Below are positions 42,058 through 50,829 of a stretch of DNA of 64,000 nucleotides, piece by piece. The DNA comes from Gemmatimonadales bacterium (GTDB lineage Bacteria > Gemmatimonadota > Gemmatimonadetes > Gemmatimonadales > GWC2-71-9). The DNA is taken from positions 1 to 64,000 of the forward strand of contig DASYCE010000028.1 of the NCBI GenBank assembly GCA_036500345.1, read 5' to 3'. A program made the translations under genes and the position numbers. Each line of letters starts with the position of its first letter. The first letter of the stretch is position 1. The notes below the pieces were generated by a model. That model saw only the letters and a program-made list of their open reading frames with translations. It was not told the origin of the DNA and made no database searches.

Positions 42058-44739
42058 CTAGTCGTTCCGCATCACCGTGGCAGGGTCGACATGGAGCGCA
42101 CGGCGCGCAGGGACCACGGTCGCGACGATCGCCGCGACCAGCAGCAGTAGCGGCGCCGCGACGAAGGTGACCGGGTCGTGAATCGCGACGCCGTAGACCA
42201 GCGATGACGTGACCCGGGCGAGTGCCCACGCACCGGCGAGTCCGACCGCAATCCCGATCGTGGCGACGATCGCCATCTCGCGTGACAGCAACGCCATCAG
42301 GTCGGCGCCGGAGGCGCCGAGTGCAGAGCGGATGCCGAGTTCGCGGCGCCGCTGCGTGACGCCGTACCCAGCCACGGCGGCGACGCCGACCGCCGCAAGC
42401 ACGAACGCGAGTGCTGCGAACACGCTCAGCAGCAGCGTGTTCGTGCGTCTCGGCGCCAGCGACCGCCCGAGCACGTCGGTCATCGTCCTCACATTGTAGA
42501 CCGCCTGCGTCGGATCAATCGCACGCACAGCATTGCGAATCGCGTCGAGCATGGCGGCAGGCGCCATCGTGCCGCGCGCGACGATCGCGACGTTCGGCGG
42601 CGTCCACTGCGCCATCGGCATGTACATCTGCGGCGTCGGATCGACGTCGAGCGTCGATTGGCGAGTGTCGGCGACGACGCCGACCACGGTGATCGGCGTG
42701 TTGGGGTCGGAGCGGAATACCCGGCCGAGCGGTGATTGTCCCGGCCAATAGTGGCGTGCCACCGACGTGCTGATGATCGCCACGGACGGGCCGCCGGAAT
42801 CGTCGGTTGCGGCGAAATCGCGCCCGGCAATCACCTTGATGCCCAGGGCGGCGAAATACCCGGGCGAGGCGAAAAGATCCCGGGCGCCCACGTCATCGTC
42901 ATGCGCGGGAACCCCGTCCGCCGTGATCTGGAGGGCGATGCCGCCGCTACCGCTGAGCGGCAGGTCGTTCACGGCGCCCGCGGCAACGATCCCCGGCGAC
43001 GCGCGGAGACGATCGAGGATCGCGTTGATCTCGACCCGCTTGCGCCCCCATGGAATTGACGAGGGAAAGGTCAGTTGCAACGTGCCCGCATGTTCGACCT
43101 GCATCCCGGAATCCGTGTCGAGGAGGCGCGCGAACGAGCGCAGCATCAATCCGGCGCCGATCAGCAGCATCACGGCGAGGGCCAGCTCTGCGCCGACCAG
43201 CAGCCGTCTCGACATCCCGAACGCGGCCCCCGTCGAACCGTGGCCGCCTCCGGACTTGACGGCGCCACTGAGATCGCCTCGGGACGCGCCGAGCGCCGGC
43301 CAGAGTCCGAGGACGATGCCCGTGAGCAGTGCGAGTGCCGCCGCAAAGGCGAGGAGGCGCAAGTTCACGCCGATCGGCGCGACGCCCGCGAGTTGATGCG
43401 GTATCAGCGACGCAATGACCCGCAGCGCCGCCGGCGCGGCCGCGACGCCGATCGCCGTCCCCATCATCGCGAGCAGCACGCTCTCGGTGAGGAGTTGGCG
43501 CACGATTCGCGATCGCGTGGCGCCGAGCACTTCGCGCACCGCGACTTCCCGTCGACGCGTGCTTCCCTGCGACAAGAGCAGATTCGCCACGTTGGCGCAC
43601 GCGATCAACAGCAGCAAGCCCGTCGCCCCGAGCAGCAGCACCAGCGCGGTGCGCCGGTCGCCGACGAGACCCCGCTGCAGCGAAATCATCCCGCCGCTCT
43701 TTTCGAGGTCGTGGAGCGAGTCGTGCAGATACCCTTGCCCATTGGCCTCGCCCTTGAGTCCTGGTGCCAGTCCCTGACGCCAGCGCGCCAGCAACTGATG
43801 CGATGCCGTGGTGGCCGATATCCCCGGCGCGAGCCGCGCGATCACCGAGGATGGCAGGTAGTTCCGGAACGCCTCGAACGACTCGAACGTCGTCGGCAAC
43901 GTCATCGGGATCCAGAGATCGGCCTCCTCCGGGAAGGAGAAGCCACGCGGCATCACCCCGACGACGACGTACGGTTTGGTATTGAGGATGATCGACCGTC
44001 CGATCATCTCGCGGCCGCCGAATTGCCGCTGCCACAACCCCCACGAGAGAAGCGCCACGTGTGACCGACCAGGCACCCCCTCCTGGGCTGCGAACGTCCG
44101 CCCGATCGCGCTGCCAATGCCGAGCGTGGCGAAGAAATTCGTCGTGACCGCCGCGATCGTCAGTCGCGTCGGCCGCTCGGCATCGCCGAGATTGAGACCG
44201 CCGACGGCGTATCCGGCGGCGCTGGAGAACACGTTCGGCATCGCATTGGCGTCGTTGAGGTCGACGAAATGCGTGGCGGATTTCGGGAAATGCTGTGTCG
44301 GTCCCGGATCGAACGGGATATTGACGTCGGGCAGAATCACGAGCCGGTCGGCATGCGGAAACGGCAACGGTCGCAGGATCGCGGCATCCACCGCGGAGAA
44401 CATCGCGGTCGTCGCCCCGATGCCGAGCGCCAGCACGATCACCACGGCGGCGGTGAATCCCGGACGTTGCCTCAACCGCCGCGCCGCATAGCGGAGATCC
44501 TGCTGCAGTGTCTCCGCCGCCGCGAATCCCCATATCTCGCGGCTCGACTCTTCCACGTTGGTCGCGTTGCCGAATCGTCGCTGCGCCATGGCGCGCGCGT
44601 CGGCATCGGAGATCCCCGACCCGGCCAGCTGTTCGGCACGCAGCGCCCGGTGCAACCGCATCTCCTCCTCCAGCTCCCGCGACGCGCGATCGCGAAAGAG
44701 GAACAGCTTGGCGCGACGCCACCACGACAGGTCAATCAT
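42058..44739 (-). CDS. ADOP-type ABC permease (MacB/FtsX, orphan, duplicated)
   Basis: 893 aa. Acidobacterial duplicated orphan permease type: a short N-terminal prefix domain (RDRASRELEEEMRLHRALRAEQ, about 15-80), then two copies of a MacB periplasmic core and FtsX membrane segment, eight helices in all (start near 100 with GFTAAVVIVLALGIGATTAM). No ATPase gene is adjacent. Related proteins are part of MacB-like efflux or envelope-stress systems; function of the orphans is unknown. Starts at ATG 44739 sharing one base with the PadR stop (TGATG), so the pair is one operon. Confidence 0.87.
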   Translation of the reverse strand: MIDLSWWRRAKLFLFRDRASRELEEEMRLHRALRAEQLAGSGISDADARAMAQRRFGNATNVEESSREIWGFAAAETLQQDLRYAARRLRQRPGFTAAVVIVLALGIGATTAMFSAVDAAILRPLPFPHADRLVILPDVNIPFDPGPTQHFPKSATHFVDLNDANAMPNVFSSAAGYAVGGLNLGDAERPTRLTIAAVTTNFFATLGIGSAIGRTFAAQEGVPGRSHVALLSWGLWQRQFGGREMIGRSIILNTKPYVVVGVMPRGFSFPEEADLWIPMTLPTTFESFEAFRNYLPSSVIARLAPGISATTASHQLLARWRQGLAPGLKGEANGQGYLHDSLHDLEKSGGMISLQRGLVGDRRTALVLLLGATGLLLLIACANVANLLLSQGSTRRREVAVREVLGATRSRIVRQLLTESVLLAMMGTAIGVAAAPAALRVIASLIPHQLAGVAPIGVNLRLLAFAAALALLTGIVLGLWPALGASRGDLSGAVKSGGGHGSTGAAFGMSRRLLVGAELALAVMLLIGAGLMLRSFARLLDTDSGMQVEHAGTLQLTFPSSIPWGRKRVEINAILDRLRASPGIVAAGAVNDLPLSGSGGIALQITADGVPAHDDDVGARDLFASPGYFAALGIKVIAGRDFAATDDSGGPSVAIISTSVARHYWPGQSPLGRVFRSDPNTPITVVGVVADTRQSTLDVDPTPQMYMPMAQWTPPNVAIVARGTMAPAAMLDAIRNAVRAIDPTQAVYNVRTMTDVLGRSLAPRRTNTLLLSVFAALAFVLAAVGVAAVAGYGVTQRRRELGIRSALGASGADLMALLSREMAIVATIGIAVGLAGAWALARVTSSLVYGVAIHDPVTFVAAPLLLLVAAIVATVVPARRALHVDPATVMRND

Positions 44740-45083
44740 CACGCCGGCTCCGGATGGAGGACTCGTGCAATGGCCCGGCTCACATGCCGGTAATCGTTGA
44801 GCTCGCGGGCAAGCTGCTTCCGTCCCGCCGCCGTGAGCTGGTAATAGCGCGCGCGGCGATTCTCGGTCGTCCGCCCCCACGTTCCCGTGATCCATCCCTG
44901 CACCAGCATCCGCTGCAGCGCGGGATAGAGCGACCCCTCCTCGACCCGCAGTACGTCCGCCGAGGTGTGCTGGATCGTCTCGGCGATTTCGAAGCCGTGC
45001 AGTTCCTTGTGGTGCGCCAGCGTGCGGAGGATCAGCATGTCGAGGGTCCCCGGCGGGATCGGATGGCGGTCGGAAGTCGTCAT
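44739..45083 (-). CDS. PadR family transcriptional regulator
   Basis: 114 aa. Winged-helix regulator with PadR features: GTLDMLILRTLAHHKELHGFEIAETIQ (helices 1-2), EEGSLYPALQRMLVQGWITGTW (recognition helix and wing), then a C-terminal dimerisation helix (LTAAGRKQLARELNDY). PadR proteins usually repress the adjacent transporter gene and release on a small-molecule ligand. It is coupled to the ADOP permease downstream. The palindrome at 45085-45101 directly in front of its ATG is its probable operator, implying autoregulation. Confidence 0.9.
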   Translation of the reverse strand: MTTSDRHPIPPGTLDMLILRTLAHHKELHGFEIAETIQHTSADVLRVEEGSLYPALQRMLVQGWITGTWGRTTENRRARYYQLTAAGRKQLARELNDYRHVSRAIARVLHPEPA

Positions 45084-45084
45084 G

Positions 45085-45101
45085 ACATAGATGATCTATG
45101 T
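45085..45101. promoter_or_regulatory. 17-bp palindrome, probable PadR operator
   Basis: ACATAGATGATCTATGT, exact dyad around the central G (45093). It begins one base upstream of the PadR start codon (45081-45083) and overlaps the minus-strand TAACAT/TAGATC promoter-like hexamers, so binding would block transcription. PadR proteins recognise ATGT/ACAT half sites, which both arms contain. Confidence 0.7.
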
Positions 45102-45221
45102 TATCCGGTCGTCGCGCAACCCCGGGCCGGTCGCCGCCGCGGATCTCCCCGGGATTGCGACGCCGTCACACCGTCGTCATGATCGGGAGGCGATCCTTCT
45201 CTGATCCGATCCGGAGGGCTG

Positions 45222-45656
45222 ATGAACGACACCCCGCAACTGTGGACCCGCGGCGACTATGCCATCTCGACCGACCGCGCCCGGCTCGACCTCGACGCCG
45301 CGCTCGAACTCCTCCGCACCACCTTCTGGGCGCGCTCGATTCCGGTCGACGTCCTCGCGCGTGCGGTGGAGAATTCACTCGCCTTTGCGCTGTACCGCGG
45401 CAGCACGCTGATCGGGTTCGCCCGCGTGGTGACCGATCGCGCCACCTACGGCTACGTGACCGATGTCGTCGTCGCCGACGGGCACCGCAACGCCGGACTG
45501 GGACAGTGGCTCACCGAATGCGTCATCGCACATCCGGATCTCCAGCAGCTGCGCCGGCTCACCCTCCTGACTCGCGACGCCCGCACGCTGTATGAACGCT
45601 GCGGCTTCGCGGTCGGCCCCGATGCAACGCATGTCTACATGGAGCGCACCCCGTGA
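45222..45656 (+). CDS. GNAT family N-acetyltransferase
   Basis: 144 aa. Acetyl-CoA-dependent acetyltransferase. The acetyl-CoA loop VADGHRNAGLGQWLTE (about 86-101) is the conserved motif A; motif B follows as DARTLYERCGF. Short one-domain form. GGAGGG lies 4 nt before the ATG. It is convergent with the DHA2 pump gene and adjacent to the PadR-ADOP operon; no target can be read from the sequence. Confidence 0.85.
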   Translation: MNDTPQLWTRGDYAISTDRARLDLDAALELLRTTFWARSIPVDVLARAVENSLAFALYRGSTLIGFARVVTDRATYGYVTDVVVADGHRNAGLGQWLTECVIAHPDLQQLRRLTLLTRDARTLYERCGFAVGPDATHVYMERTP

Positions 45657-45671
45657 CACCGTAATTCGCCG

Positions 45672-47270
45672 CTATTCCACGGCGATCTCGACATCGGCGT
45701 CGTCGCCCTTGTGGAGGAAGTACACCAGCGGCAGGCCGACCAGGAAGAGAATGGCGACGAGCTGGAAGAGGTGATTGTACGCCAGCGTCGCCGCCTGCTG
45801 CTCGGCGTCGGTGTTGAGAATCTGCAGCGCGCGTTGATGCGCCAGCACCGGATCGGCGCCGGCCCGCATCAGCGCGGCGGTGGTATTCCTGATGAACGCA
45901 CTCGCCTGCGGATTGGCGACCCCCGCACCCTGCGCCAGGATGTCGTGATAGCGTGTGGTGGCCGTCGTGAGCTGCGTCGCGGCAATGGCGATGCCGATGC
46001 TGCCGAACACCTGGCGCACCACGTTGTACAATCCCGTCGCCTGCGTCATCTGCGGTTTGGGGATCGTCGCGAGTGCCGCGGTCGATAGCGCCACGAAGAT
46101 CAACGAGAAGCCGACCCCCTGCCACACCTGCGGCCAGATGATGTCGCTCATCCCGACGTCGGTCGTCAGGTGCGAGATCGCCCAGAACCCGTACGCGGTG
46201 ACGACGAGCCCGGCACCGACGAGCAACCGGGGGCCGAGCCGGTTGTAGAATCGCCCGCCGATCGGCATCAGCAGCGCCATCGCCAGCGAACGCGGCATCA
46301 TGGCGATCCCCGAATGCGTCGCGTCAAATCCGATCAGGTCCTGCAGGAAGAGCGGCAGCAGGAAGAGTGAGCCGTTCAGTCCGAGACCGAGCACCCCTCC
46401 GATCGCGGTGGCGGAACTGAAGGAGATGTTGCGCAGTATCCGCAGGTTGACCGCCGGGCGCTCCGCCGCAAGTTCTCGCCAGACGAAGAGGAGCAGCCCG
46501 ACCGTTGCGATGATCGCCAGTCGTACGATGAACGCCGACTGGAACCAGTTCTCCCGCTCTCCCTCCTCCAGCAACAGTTGCAGCGCTCCGAGCCCCACCA
46601 CGAGCAGACCAAGCCCGGGGAAATCGATGTATCCCTTCTCGCGTACCAGATACGGCGGATCCTTGATGAACCGCGTCACCATCATGACGTTGATCACGCC
46701 GATCGGCACGTTGATGTAGAAGATCCACGGCCACGAGTAATTGTCGGTAAGCCAGCCGCCCAGCGTCGGCCCGAAGGCGGGAGCAAGCACGACGCCGAGG
46801 CCGTAGATCCCCATCGCGATTCCCTGTTCCTCACGCGGGAAGCTCTCGCGCAGAATGGCCTGCGAGACAGTGATCAGCACGCCGCCGCCGATCCCCTGCA
46901 GGATGCGGAAGGCGACCATCACCGGGAGCGTTCGCGCCAGACCGCACGCCATCGACGCCATGGTGAAGAGGACTGCGCTCGCCATGTAGAAGTTTTTCCG
47001 GCCGAATCGCGCGCTCAGCAGCGCCGTGATCGGCATGACGATGACGTTGGCGAGGATGTATCCGGTGACCACCCAGGTGATTTCGACGATCGTCACGCCG
47101 AGCGAGCCGCTCATGTCGGGCAGCGCAACGTTGACGATGCTCGAATCGAGCGCCGCCATGATCGAGCCGGTCATGACGCTGGCGGTGATCAGCCATTTCC
47201 CGGAATCGGACGCGGTGGCCGAGCCGGGCGGCGTCCTCGTCGCAGCAGGCGGACCGTCCCCGGGTGTCAT
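45672..47270 (-). CDS. DHA2 family (EmrB/QacA-type) multidrug MFS exporter
   Basis: 532 aa with 14 predicted membrane helices, as in the 14-TMS H+ antiporters. Motif A-like segment ALLSARFGRKNFYM near 95 and motif C in GIYGLGVVLAPAFGPTLGGWL (about 142-162) are diagnostic. A charged cytoplasmic N-terminus precedes helix 1. Start at ATG 47270 with GAGAGG upstream; the frame to 47363 overlaps the divergent MFS gene. The 25-bp gap to that gene contains both start regions. Probable role: proton-driven export of toxic or lipophilic compounds. Confidence 0.9.
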   Translation of the reverse strand: MTPGDGPPAATRTPPGSATASDSGKWLITASVMTGSIMAALDSSIVNVALPDMSGSLGVTIVEITWVVTGYILANVIVMPITALLSARFGRKNFYMASAVLFTMASMACGLARTLPVMVAFRILQGIGGGVLITVSQAILRESFPREEQGIAMGIYGLGVVLAPAFGPTLGGWLTDNYSWPWIFYINVPIGVINVMMVTRFIKDPPYLVREKGYIDFPGLGLLVVGLGALQLLLEEGERENWFQSAFIVRLAIIATVGLLLFVWRELAAERPAVNLRILRNISFSSATAIGGVLGLGLNGSLFLLPLFLQDLIGFDATHSGIAMMPRSLAMALLMPIGGRFYNRLGPRLLVGAGLVVTAYGFWAISHLTTDVGMSDIIWPQVWQGVGFSLIFVALSTAALATIPKPQMTQATGLYNVVRQVFGSIGIAIAATQLTTATTRYHDILAQGAGVANPQASAFIRNTTAALMRAGADPVLAHQRALQILNTDAEQQAATLAYNHLFQLVAILFLVGLPLVYFLHKGDDADVEIAVE

Positions 47271-47281
47271 GTCGTCCTCTC

Positions 47282-47288
47282 TAGATTG
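47282..47288 (+). promoter_or_regulatory. TAnnTTG promoter element 7 nt before a start codon
   Basis: TAGATTG followed by seven bases and the ATG of the MFS gene at 47296. It lies in the 25-bp gap to the divergent DHA2 gene, so any -35 region falls inside that gene's 5' end. Confidence 0.45.
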
Positions 47289-47295
47289 CGCCGCA

Positions 47296-48588
47296 ATGAC
47301 TTCGGCCCCAGTTCCGGCGCGGCGCAGCGTTCCCTCGCTGGCCCGCGCCCTGCGCCATCGCAACTACCGTCTCTTCTTCGCCGGGCAGGGGACGTCTGTG
47401 GTCGGCACCTGGATCACCCGTGTCGCGACCTCCTGGCTCGTCTTCCGCCTCACGCATTCTGCCGTCCTCCTGGGCTTCGTTGCCTTCTTCGGACAAGTCC
47501 CGACGTTTCTCCTCGCGCCGATCGCCGGAGTATGGGTCGACCGGCTCGACCGATACAAGGTGCTCTTCGTCACCCAGACGCTGGCAATGTTGCAGTCGTT
47601 CGCGCTGGCGGCGCTGGCGCTCACCGGGGTGATCCAGGTCTGGCACATTCTCGTGCTGCAGGCGTTCCAGGGAATGATCAACGCCTTCGACACGCCGTCG
47701 CGCCAGAGTTTCCTGATCGAGATGGTCGACGATCCCGCCGATCTCTCCAACGCCATCGCACTCAATTCGACGATGGTCAACGCCGCGAGGCTGATCGGCC
47801 CGGCGATCGCCGGCGCGCTGATCTCGTCGGTCGGCGAAGGGTGGTGCTTCCTGATCGACGGCGTGAGTTATCTCGCCGTGATCGGCTCGCTCTGGCTGAT
47901 GCGCGTTGCGCACGAAGTCCGCGAATGGCGCGACACGCGGGTCTGGGACGAGCTCGTTGCTGGTGTGCGCTACGCAGGCGGCTTCCCGCCGATTCGCGCC
48001 ATTCTCCTCCTCCTCACGCTTACCAGCATCGCGGGGATGCCGTATTCGACGCTGATGCCGGTGATCGCAAGCGACGTGCTGCACAGCAACGCACTGGCAT
48101 ATGGCTTCCTGATGGGTGCCGTCGGCGTCGGCGCGCTCATCGGAGCGCTGCATCTCGCGTCACGCCGGTCGGTGCGCGGCTTGGGACGGCTCGTTCCGCA
48201 GGCGACGCTCACCTTTGGCGGCGCGCTCGTCGCCTTCTCCTTTTCGCGGAACATATTTCTCTCGATCGGGCTCCTCCTCTTTGTCGGCATCGGCTTCATG
48301 ACGCAGATGGCGGGGAGCAATACGCTGCTGCAGACGCTGGTGCGCCCCGAGATGCGCGGGAGGGTGATGGCGTTCTACACCATGGCGATCATGGGAACGG
48401 TGCCGTTCGGAGCCCTCCTCGCAGGAGAACTCGCCGCCCGGATCGGCGCGCCGCACACCATCCTGGCCGGCGGCCTCACCTGCGTGGCGGGCGGACTCGT
48501 CTTCCTGCGGATCCTTCCCGGTCTCCGCGAGCATGTGCGCCCGATCTATATCGAACGAGGGATCATTCCACCGACGGAGGAGCCATGA
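47296..48588 (+). CDS. MFS transporter of the DHA3/enterobactin-exporter type
   Basis: 430 aa with 12 membrane helices. Begins SVPSLARALRHRNYRLFFAGQGTSVVGTWITRVA, the typical N-terminus of DHA3-like exporters (EntS/MefA group), with motif A-like APIAGVWVDRLDRYKVL near 75. Likely exports a drug, siderophore or macrolide-like compound. ATG 47296 is supported by the family N-terminus. TetR gene starts 55 nt after its stop; the two may be regulated together. The overlapping longer frame of 671 codons in another phase is spurious. Confidence 0.87.
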   Translation: MTSAPVPARRSVPSLARALRHRNYRLFFAGQGTSVVGTWITRVATSWLVFRLTHSAVLLGFVAFFGQVPTFLLAPIAGVWVDRLDRYKVLFVTQTLAMLQSFALAALALTGVIQVWHILVLQAFQGMINAFDTPSRQSFLIEMVDDPADLSNAIALNSTMVNAARLIGPAIAGALISSVGEGWCFLIDGVSYLAVIGSLWLMRVAHEVREWRDTRVWDELVAGVRYAGGFPPIRAILLLLTLTSIAGMPYSTLMPVIASDVLHSNALAYGFLMGAVGVGALIGALHLASRRSVRGLGRLVPQATLTFGGALVAFSFSRNIFLSIGLLLFVGIGFMTQMAGSNTLLQTLVRPEMRGRVMAFYTMAIMGTVPFGALLAGELAARIGAPHTILAGGLTCVAGGLVFLRILPGLREHVRPIYIERGIIPPTEEP

Positions 48589-48598
48589 CCTGACGTTA

Positions 48599-48635
48599 GC
48601 AAGCACTTGCATTTCATTGCCGCTTCGGTACTTTG
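48599..48635 (+). promoter_or_regulatory. TetR operator and promoter of the efflux operon
   Basis: Inverted repeat GCAAGcaCTTGC (48599-48610) followed by a TACTTTG element (48629-48635) and the ATG at 48644, eight bases later. The right half of the dyad overlaps a TTGC -35-like site 17-18 nt before the TACTTTG, so a bound repressor would block polymerase. The flanks are AT-richer than the surroundings. Confidence 0.6.
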
Positions 48636-48643
48636 CCCCTCCC

Positions 48644-49219
48644 ATGCCTACCCGCGATTCCCTTCTCGATGTGACCGCCCGGCTCTACGCCGAGTACGGG
48701 TGGAGAGGAACGACGACCCGCCGGATCGCCGAAGCGGCCGGCGTGAATGAGGTCACCGTCTTCCGGCAGTTCGGTTCCAAGGAATCCTTGCTGCTGGAGG
48801 CGATCCAGCATGCATCACAGCAGGTCCCGGCAACGCTTCCGGGCGTTCCCTCCGATCTCCGGAGCGAGCTGGTCCGCTGGGCGACCGCGCACCATCGGTC
48901 GATCGCCCAGAAGCGCGGGATCATCCTGAGCTGTCTCGCCGAGGCCGAAGAGCGGCCGGCGCTCGCGCCGCAGGCGTGCGAGGGGGGCCGCGTGGCACGC
49001 GAGGAATTGACCGCCTATCTCCGTCGCGCCGCGGACCGCGGGCTGATCACGCTGCCGCGGCTGATCGATGCCGGTGCCGCCCTGCTGATGCGCAGCGTCT
49101 TCATGGACGCAATGACCCGCGACGTGATTCCCGAAGTGCACGCCATCGATTTTCCGACGCTGATTGACTGCCAGGTCGAACTCCTGCTTCGCGGCCTCGG
49201 CGCCGGGGAGGACGCATGA
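48644..49219 (+). CDS. TetR/AcrR family transcriptional regulator
   Basis: 191 aa. N-terminal helix-turn-helix (about 5-50): LLDVTARLYAEYGWRGTTTRRIAEAAGVNEVTVFRQFGSKESLL, the TetR signature. C-terminal helical ligand-binding domain. First gene of the operon TetR-TolC-adaptor-RND pump, so it very likely represses the pump until an inducer binds. The TolC ATG overlaps its stop (49216-49219). Start: ATG 48644, chosen because the HTH begins right after and the promoter element lies 8 nt upstream; the frame continues to 48533. Confidence 0.9.
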   Translation: MPTRDSLLDVTARLYAEYGWRGTTTRRIAEAAGVNEVTVFRQFGSKESLLLEAIQHASQQVPATLPGVPSDLRSELVRWATAHHRSIAQKRGIILSCLAEAEERPALAPQACEGGRVAREELTAYLRRAADRGLITLPRLIDAGAALLMRSVFMDAMTRDVIPEVHAIDFPTLIDCQVELLLRGLGAGEDA

Positions 49220-50829
49220 AATCACTGCTGTGGGCAGCCGTTTTCCTCGTCGCCACGGCGACCCGGGCCACCGCACAGGGAGGGCCGCTGTCGCTCTCGC
49301 TCCAGGAGGCGCTGGCGCGCGCCGATCTGGCATCGCCGGCTGTGGGCATTGCTCGCGCAGGGACGACCAGTGCCCAGGCGAGCTGGCTGCGGGCGCGATC
49401 GGGGTACCTCCCGCAGATCAATGGGAGCGCGACGTACACTCGCACGCTCAATTCGGAATTCTCCGCCTTCGCAGCCTCGAACACCGACACCTTTCCGACG
49501 CCGGTCAACTGCCATCATTTCGCGCCGAATCCGTCGCTGCCGCTCGCCGACCGGCTCGATTCGCTGGAGCACGCCCTCGACTGCACCGCGAATGGATCGG
49601 GCTTTTCGCTGGCGAACCTGCCGTTCGGACAGGCGAACACCTGGAACTTCGGGTTGTCGGGATCGATGACGCTCTTCGACCTGAAGGTTGCCGGTCAGGT
49701 CGCCACGGCGAACGCTGGTCGTGACCAGGCGTCGATCGAAGTCGATGCACAGCGCGCCGCCGCCGTGCTCAACGTGGCGCAGGCGTACTTCGACGCGCAG
49801 CTGGCGCAACGGCTGGTCGACATCGCCGATTCGACGCTGGCACAGGCGCAGCGCACCTTTGAGCAGACCCGTCTCGAGCGGCAGGTCGGCAACGCCGCCG
49901 AATTCGATCAGCTCCGCGCCGGCGTGGCGCGCGACAATCAATCGCCGGTGGTGATCCAGCGCCGCGCCGACCGGGATCACGCCTTCCTGCGGTTGCGGCA
50001 GGTGCTCGATCTTCCCGCGTCGACGCAGCTTGTGCTCACGACGCCGCTCACTGACACCGCGACGGCGCCGCTCCCCGCATACGCCGCGCGCGTCGCGGCG
50101 GCGAACGACACGGCGGTCGACGCGCGCGCACCGGTGCGCGAGGCACAGGCTGCGGTGCGGGCGAGCGACGGCCAGGTACGCACGGCGCGGGCCGAGCGGT
50201 TGCCGGCGGTGTCACTGTCGAGCACGTACGCCAAGATCGACTTTCCCCAGGACGTCTTCTCATTCAACCGGTTCCTCACCGACTGGTCGGTCAACGTGCA
50301 GATGACGGTGCCGATCTACGACGGCGGCCGGCTCCACGCCGATGTTCTCGCGGCCGAAGCGGCGCGCGAGCAATCGGAGATGCGGCTCAAGGAAGCGCGC
50401 CAGCAGGCGCAACTCGAAGAAGGTGATGCGCGCACCCAGCTGGAGAGCGCGCAAGCGGCGTGGACCGCGTCGCTTGGCACGACGGCGCAGGCTCAGCGCG
50501 CGTACGATATCGCCGAGCTTCGGTACCAGAACGGGCTCTCGACGCTGACAGAAGTCGCCGACGTGCGGCTCCAGCTGGGTCAGGCCGAGGCGAACGGCGC
50601 CCAGGCAGCGCGCGACCTGCAGGTGGCCCGGATCAGGATTTCGCTGCTGCGCGACCTGCCGTTCAATACCGGCCTCTCCGCGGGGACCGGCGGCGCCGGC
50701 GCAGGGACAACTCCCGCCGCGACGCCGGCCACGGCACCCGCCGCCAATCAGGTGAATCCTGCGAATCCGGCGACAGGTACAGGGCGCCCGGCCGGAACCG
50801 GTTCTTCCATCGGCGGCGGAGGGAAGTGA
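49216..50829 (+). CDS. TolC family outer-membrane efflux protein
   Basis: 537 aa. Outer-membrane channel component of a tripartite pump. Signal peptide (about 1-19, cleavage near ATAQ), then two OEP repeats with long coiled-coil alpha-barrel helices (ASIEVDAQRAAAVLNVAQAYFDAQLA and ARTQLESAQAAWTASLG). C-terminal Gly/Pro/Thr-rich low-complexity tail of about 60 residues. Overlaps TetR by ATGA and the adaptor by TGATG, so the four genes are co-translated. Confidence 0.9.
   Translation: MKSLLWAAVFLVATATRATAQGGPLSLSLQEALARADLASPAVGIARAGTTSAQASWLRARSGYLPQINGSATYTRTLNSEFSAFAASNTDTFPTPVNCHHFAPNPSLPLADRLDSLEHALDCTANGSGFSLANLPFGQANTWNFGLSGSMTLFDLKVAGQVATANAGRDQASIEVDAQRAAAVLNVAQAYFDAQLAQRLVDIADSTLAQAQRTFEQTRLERQVGNAAEFDQLRAGVARDNQSPVVIQRRADRDHAFLRLRQVLDLPASTQLVLTTPLTDTATAPLPAYAARVAAANDTAVDARAPVREAQAAVRASDGQVRTARAERLPAVSLSSTYAKIDFPQDVFSFNRFLTDWSVNVQMTVPIYDGGRLHADVLAAEAAREQSEMRLKEARQQAQLEEGDARTQLESAQAAWTASLGTTAQAQRAYDIAELRYQNGLSTLTEVADVRLQLGQAEANGAQAARDLQVARIRISLLRDLPFNTGLSAGTGGAGAGTTPAATPATAPAANQVNPANPATGTGRPAGTGSSIGGGGK

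Noticed and set aside
46578-48593. 671-codon plus-strand frame across the two MFS genes
   Set aside because: Shifted phase of the MFS transporter with no hydrophobic pattern; the MFS frame has 12 helices and the family's N-terminus.
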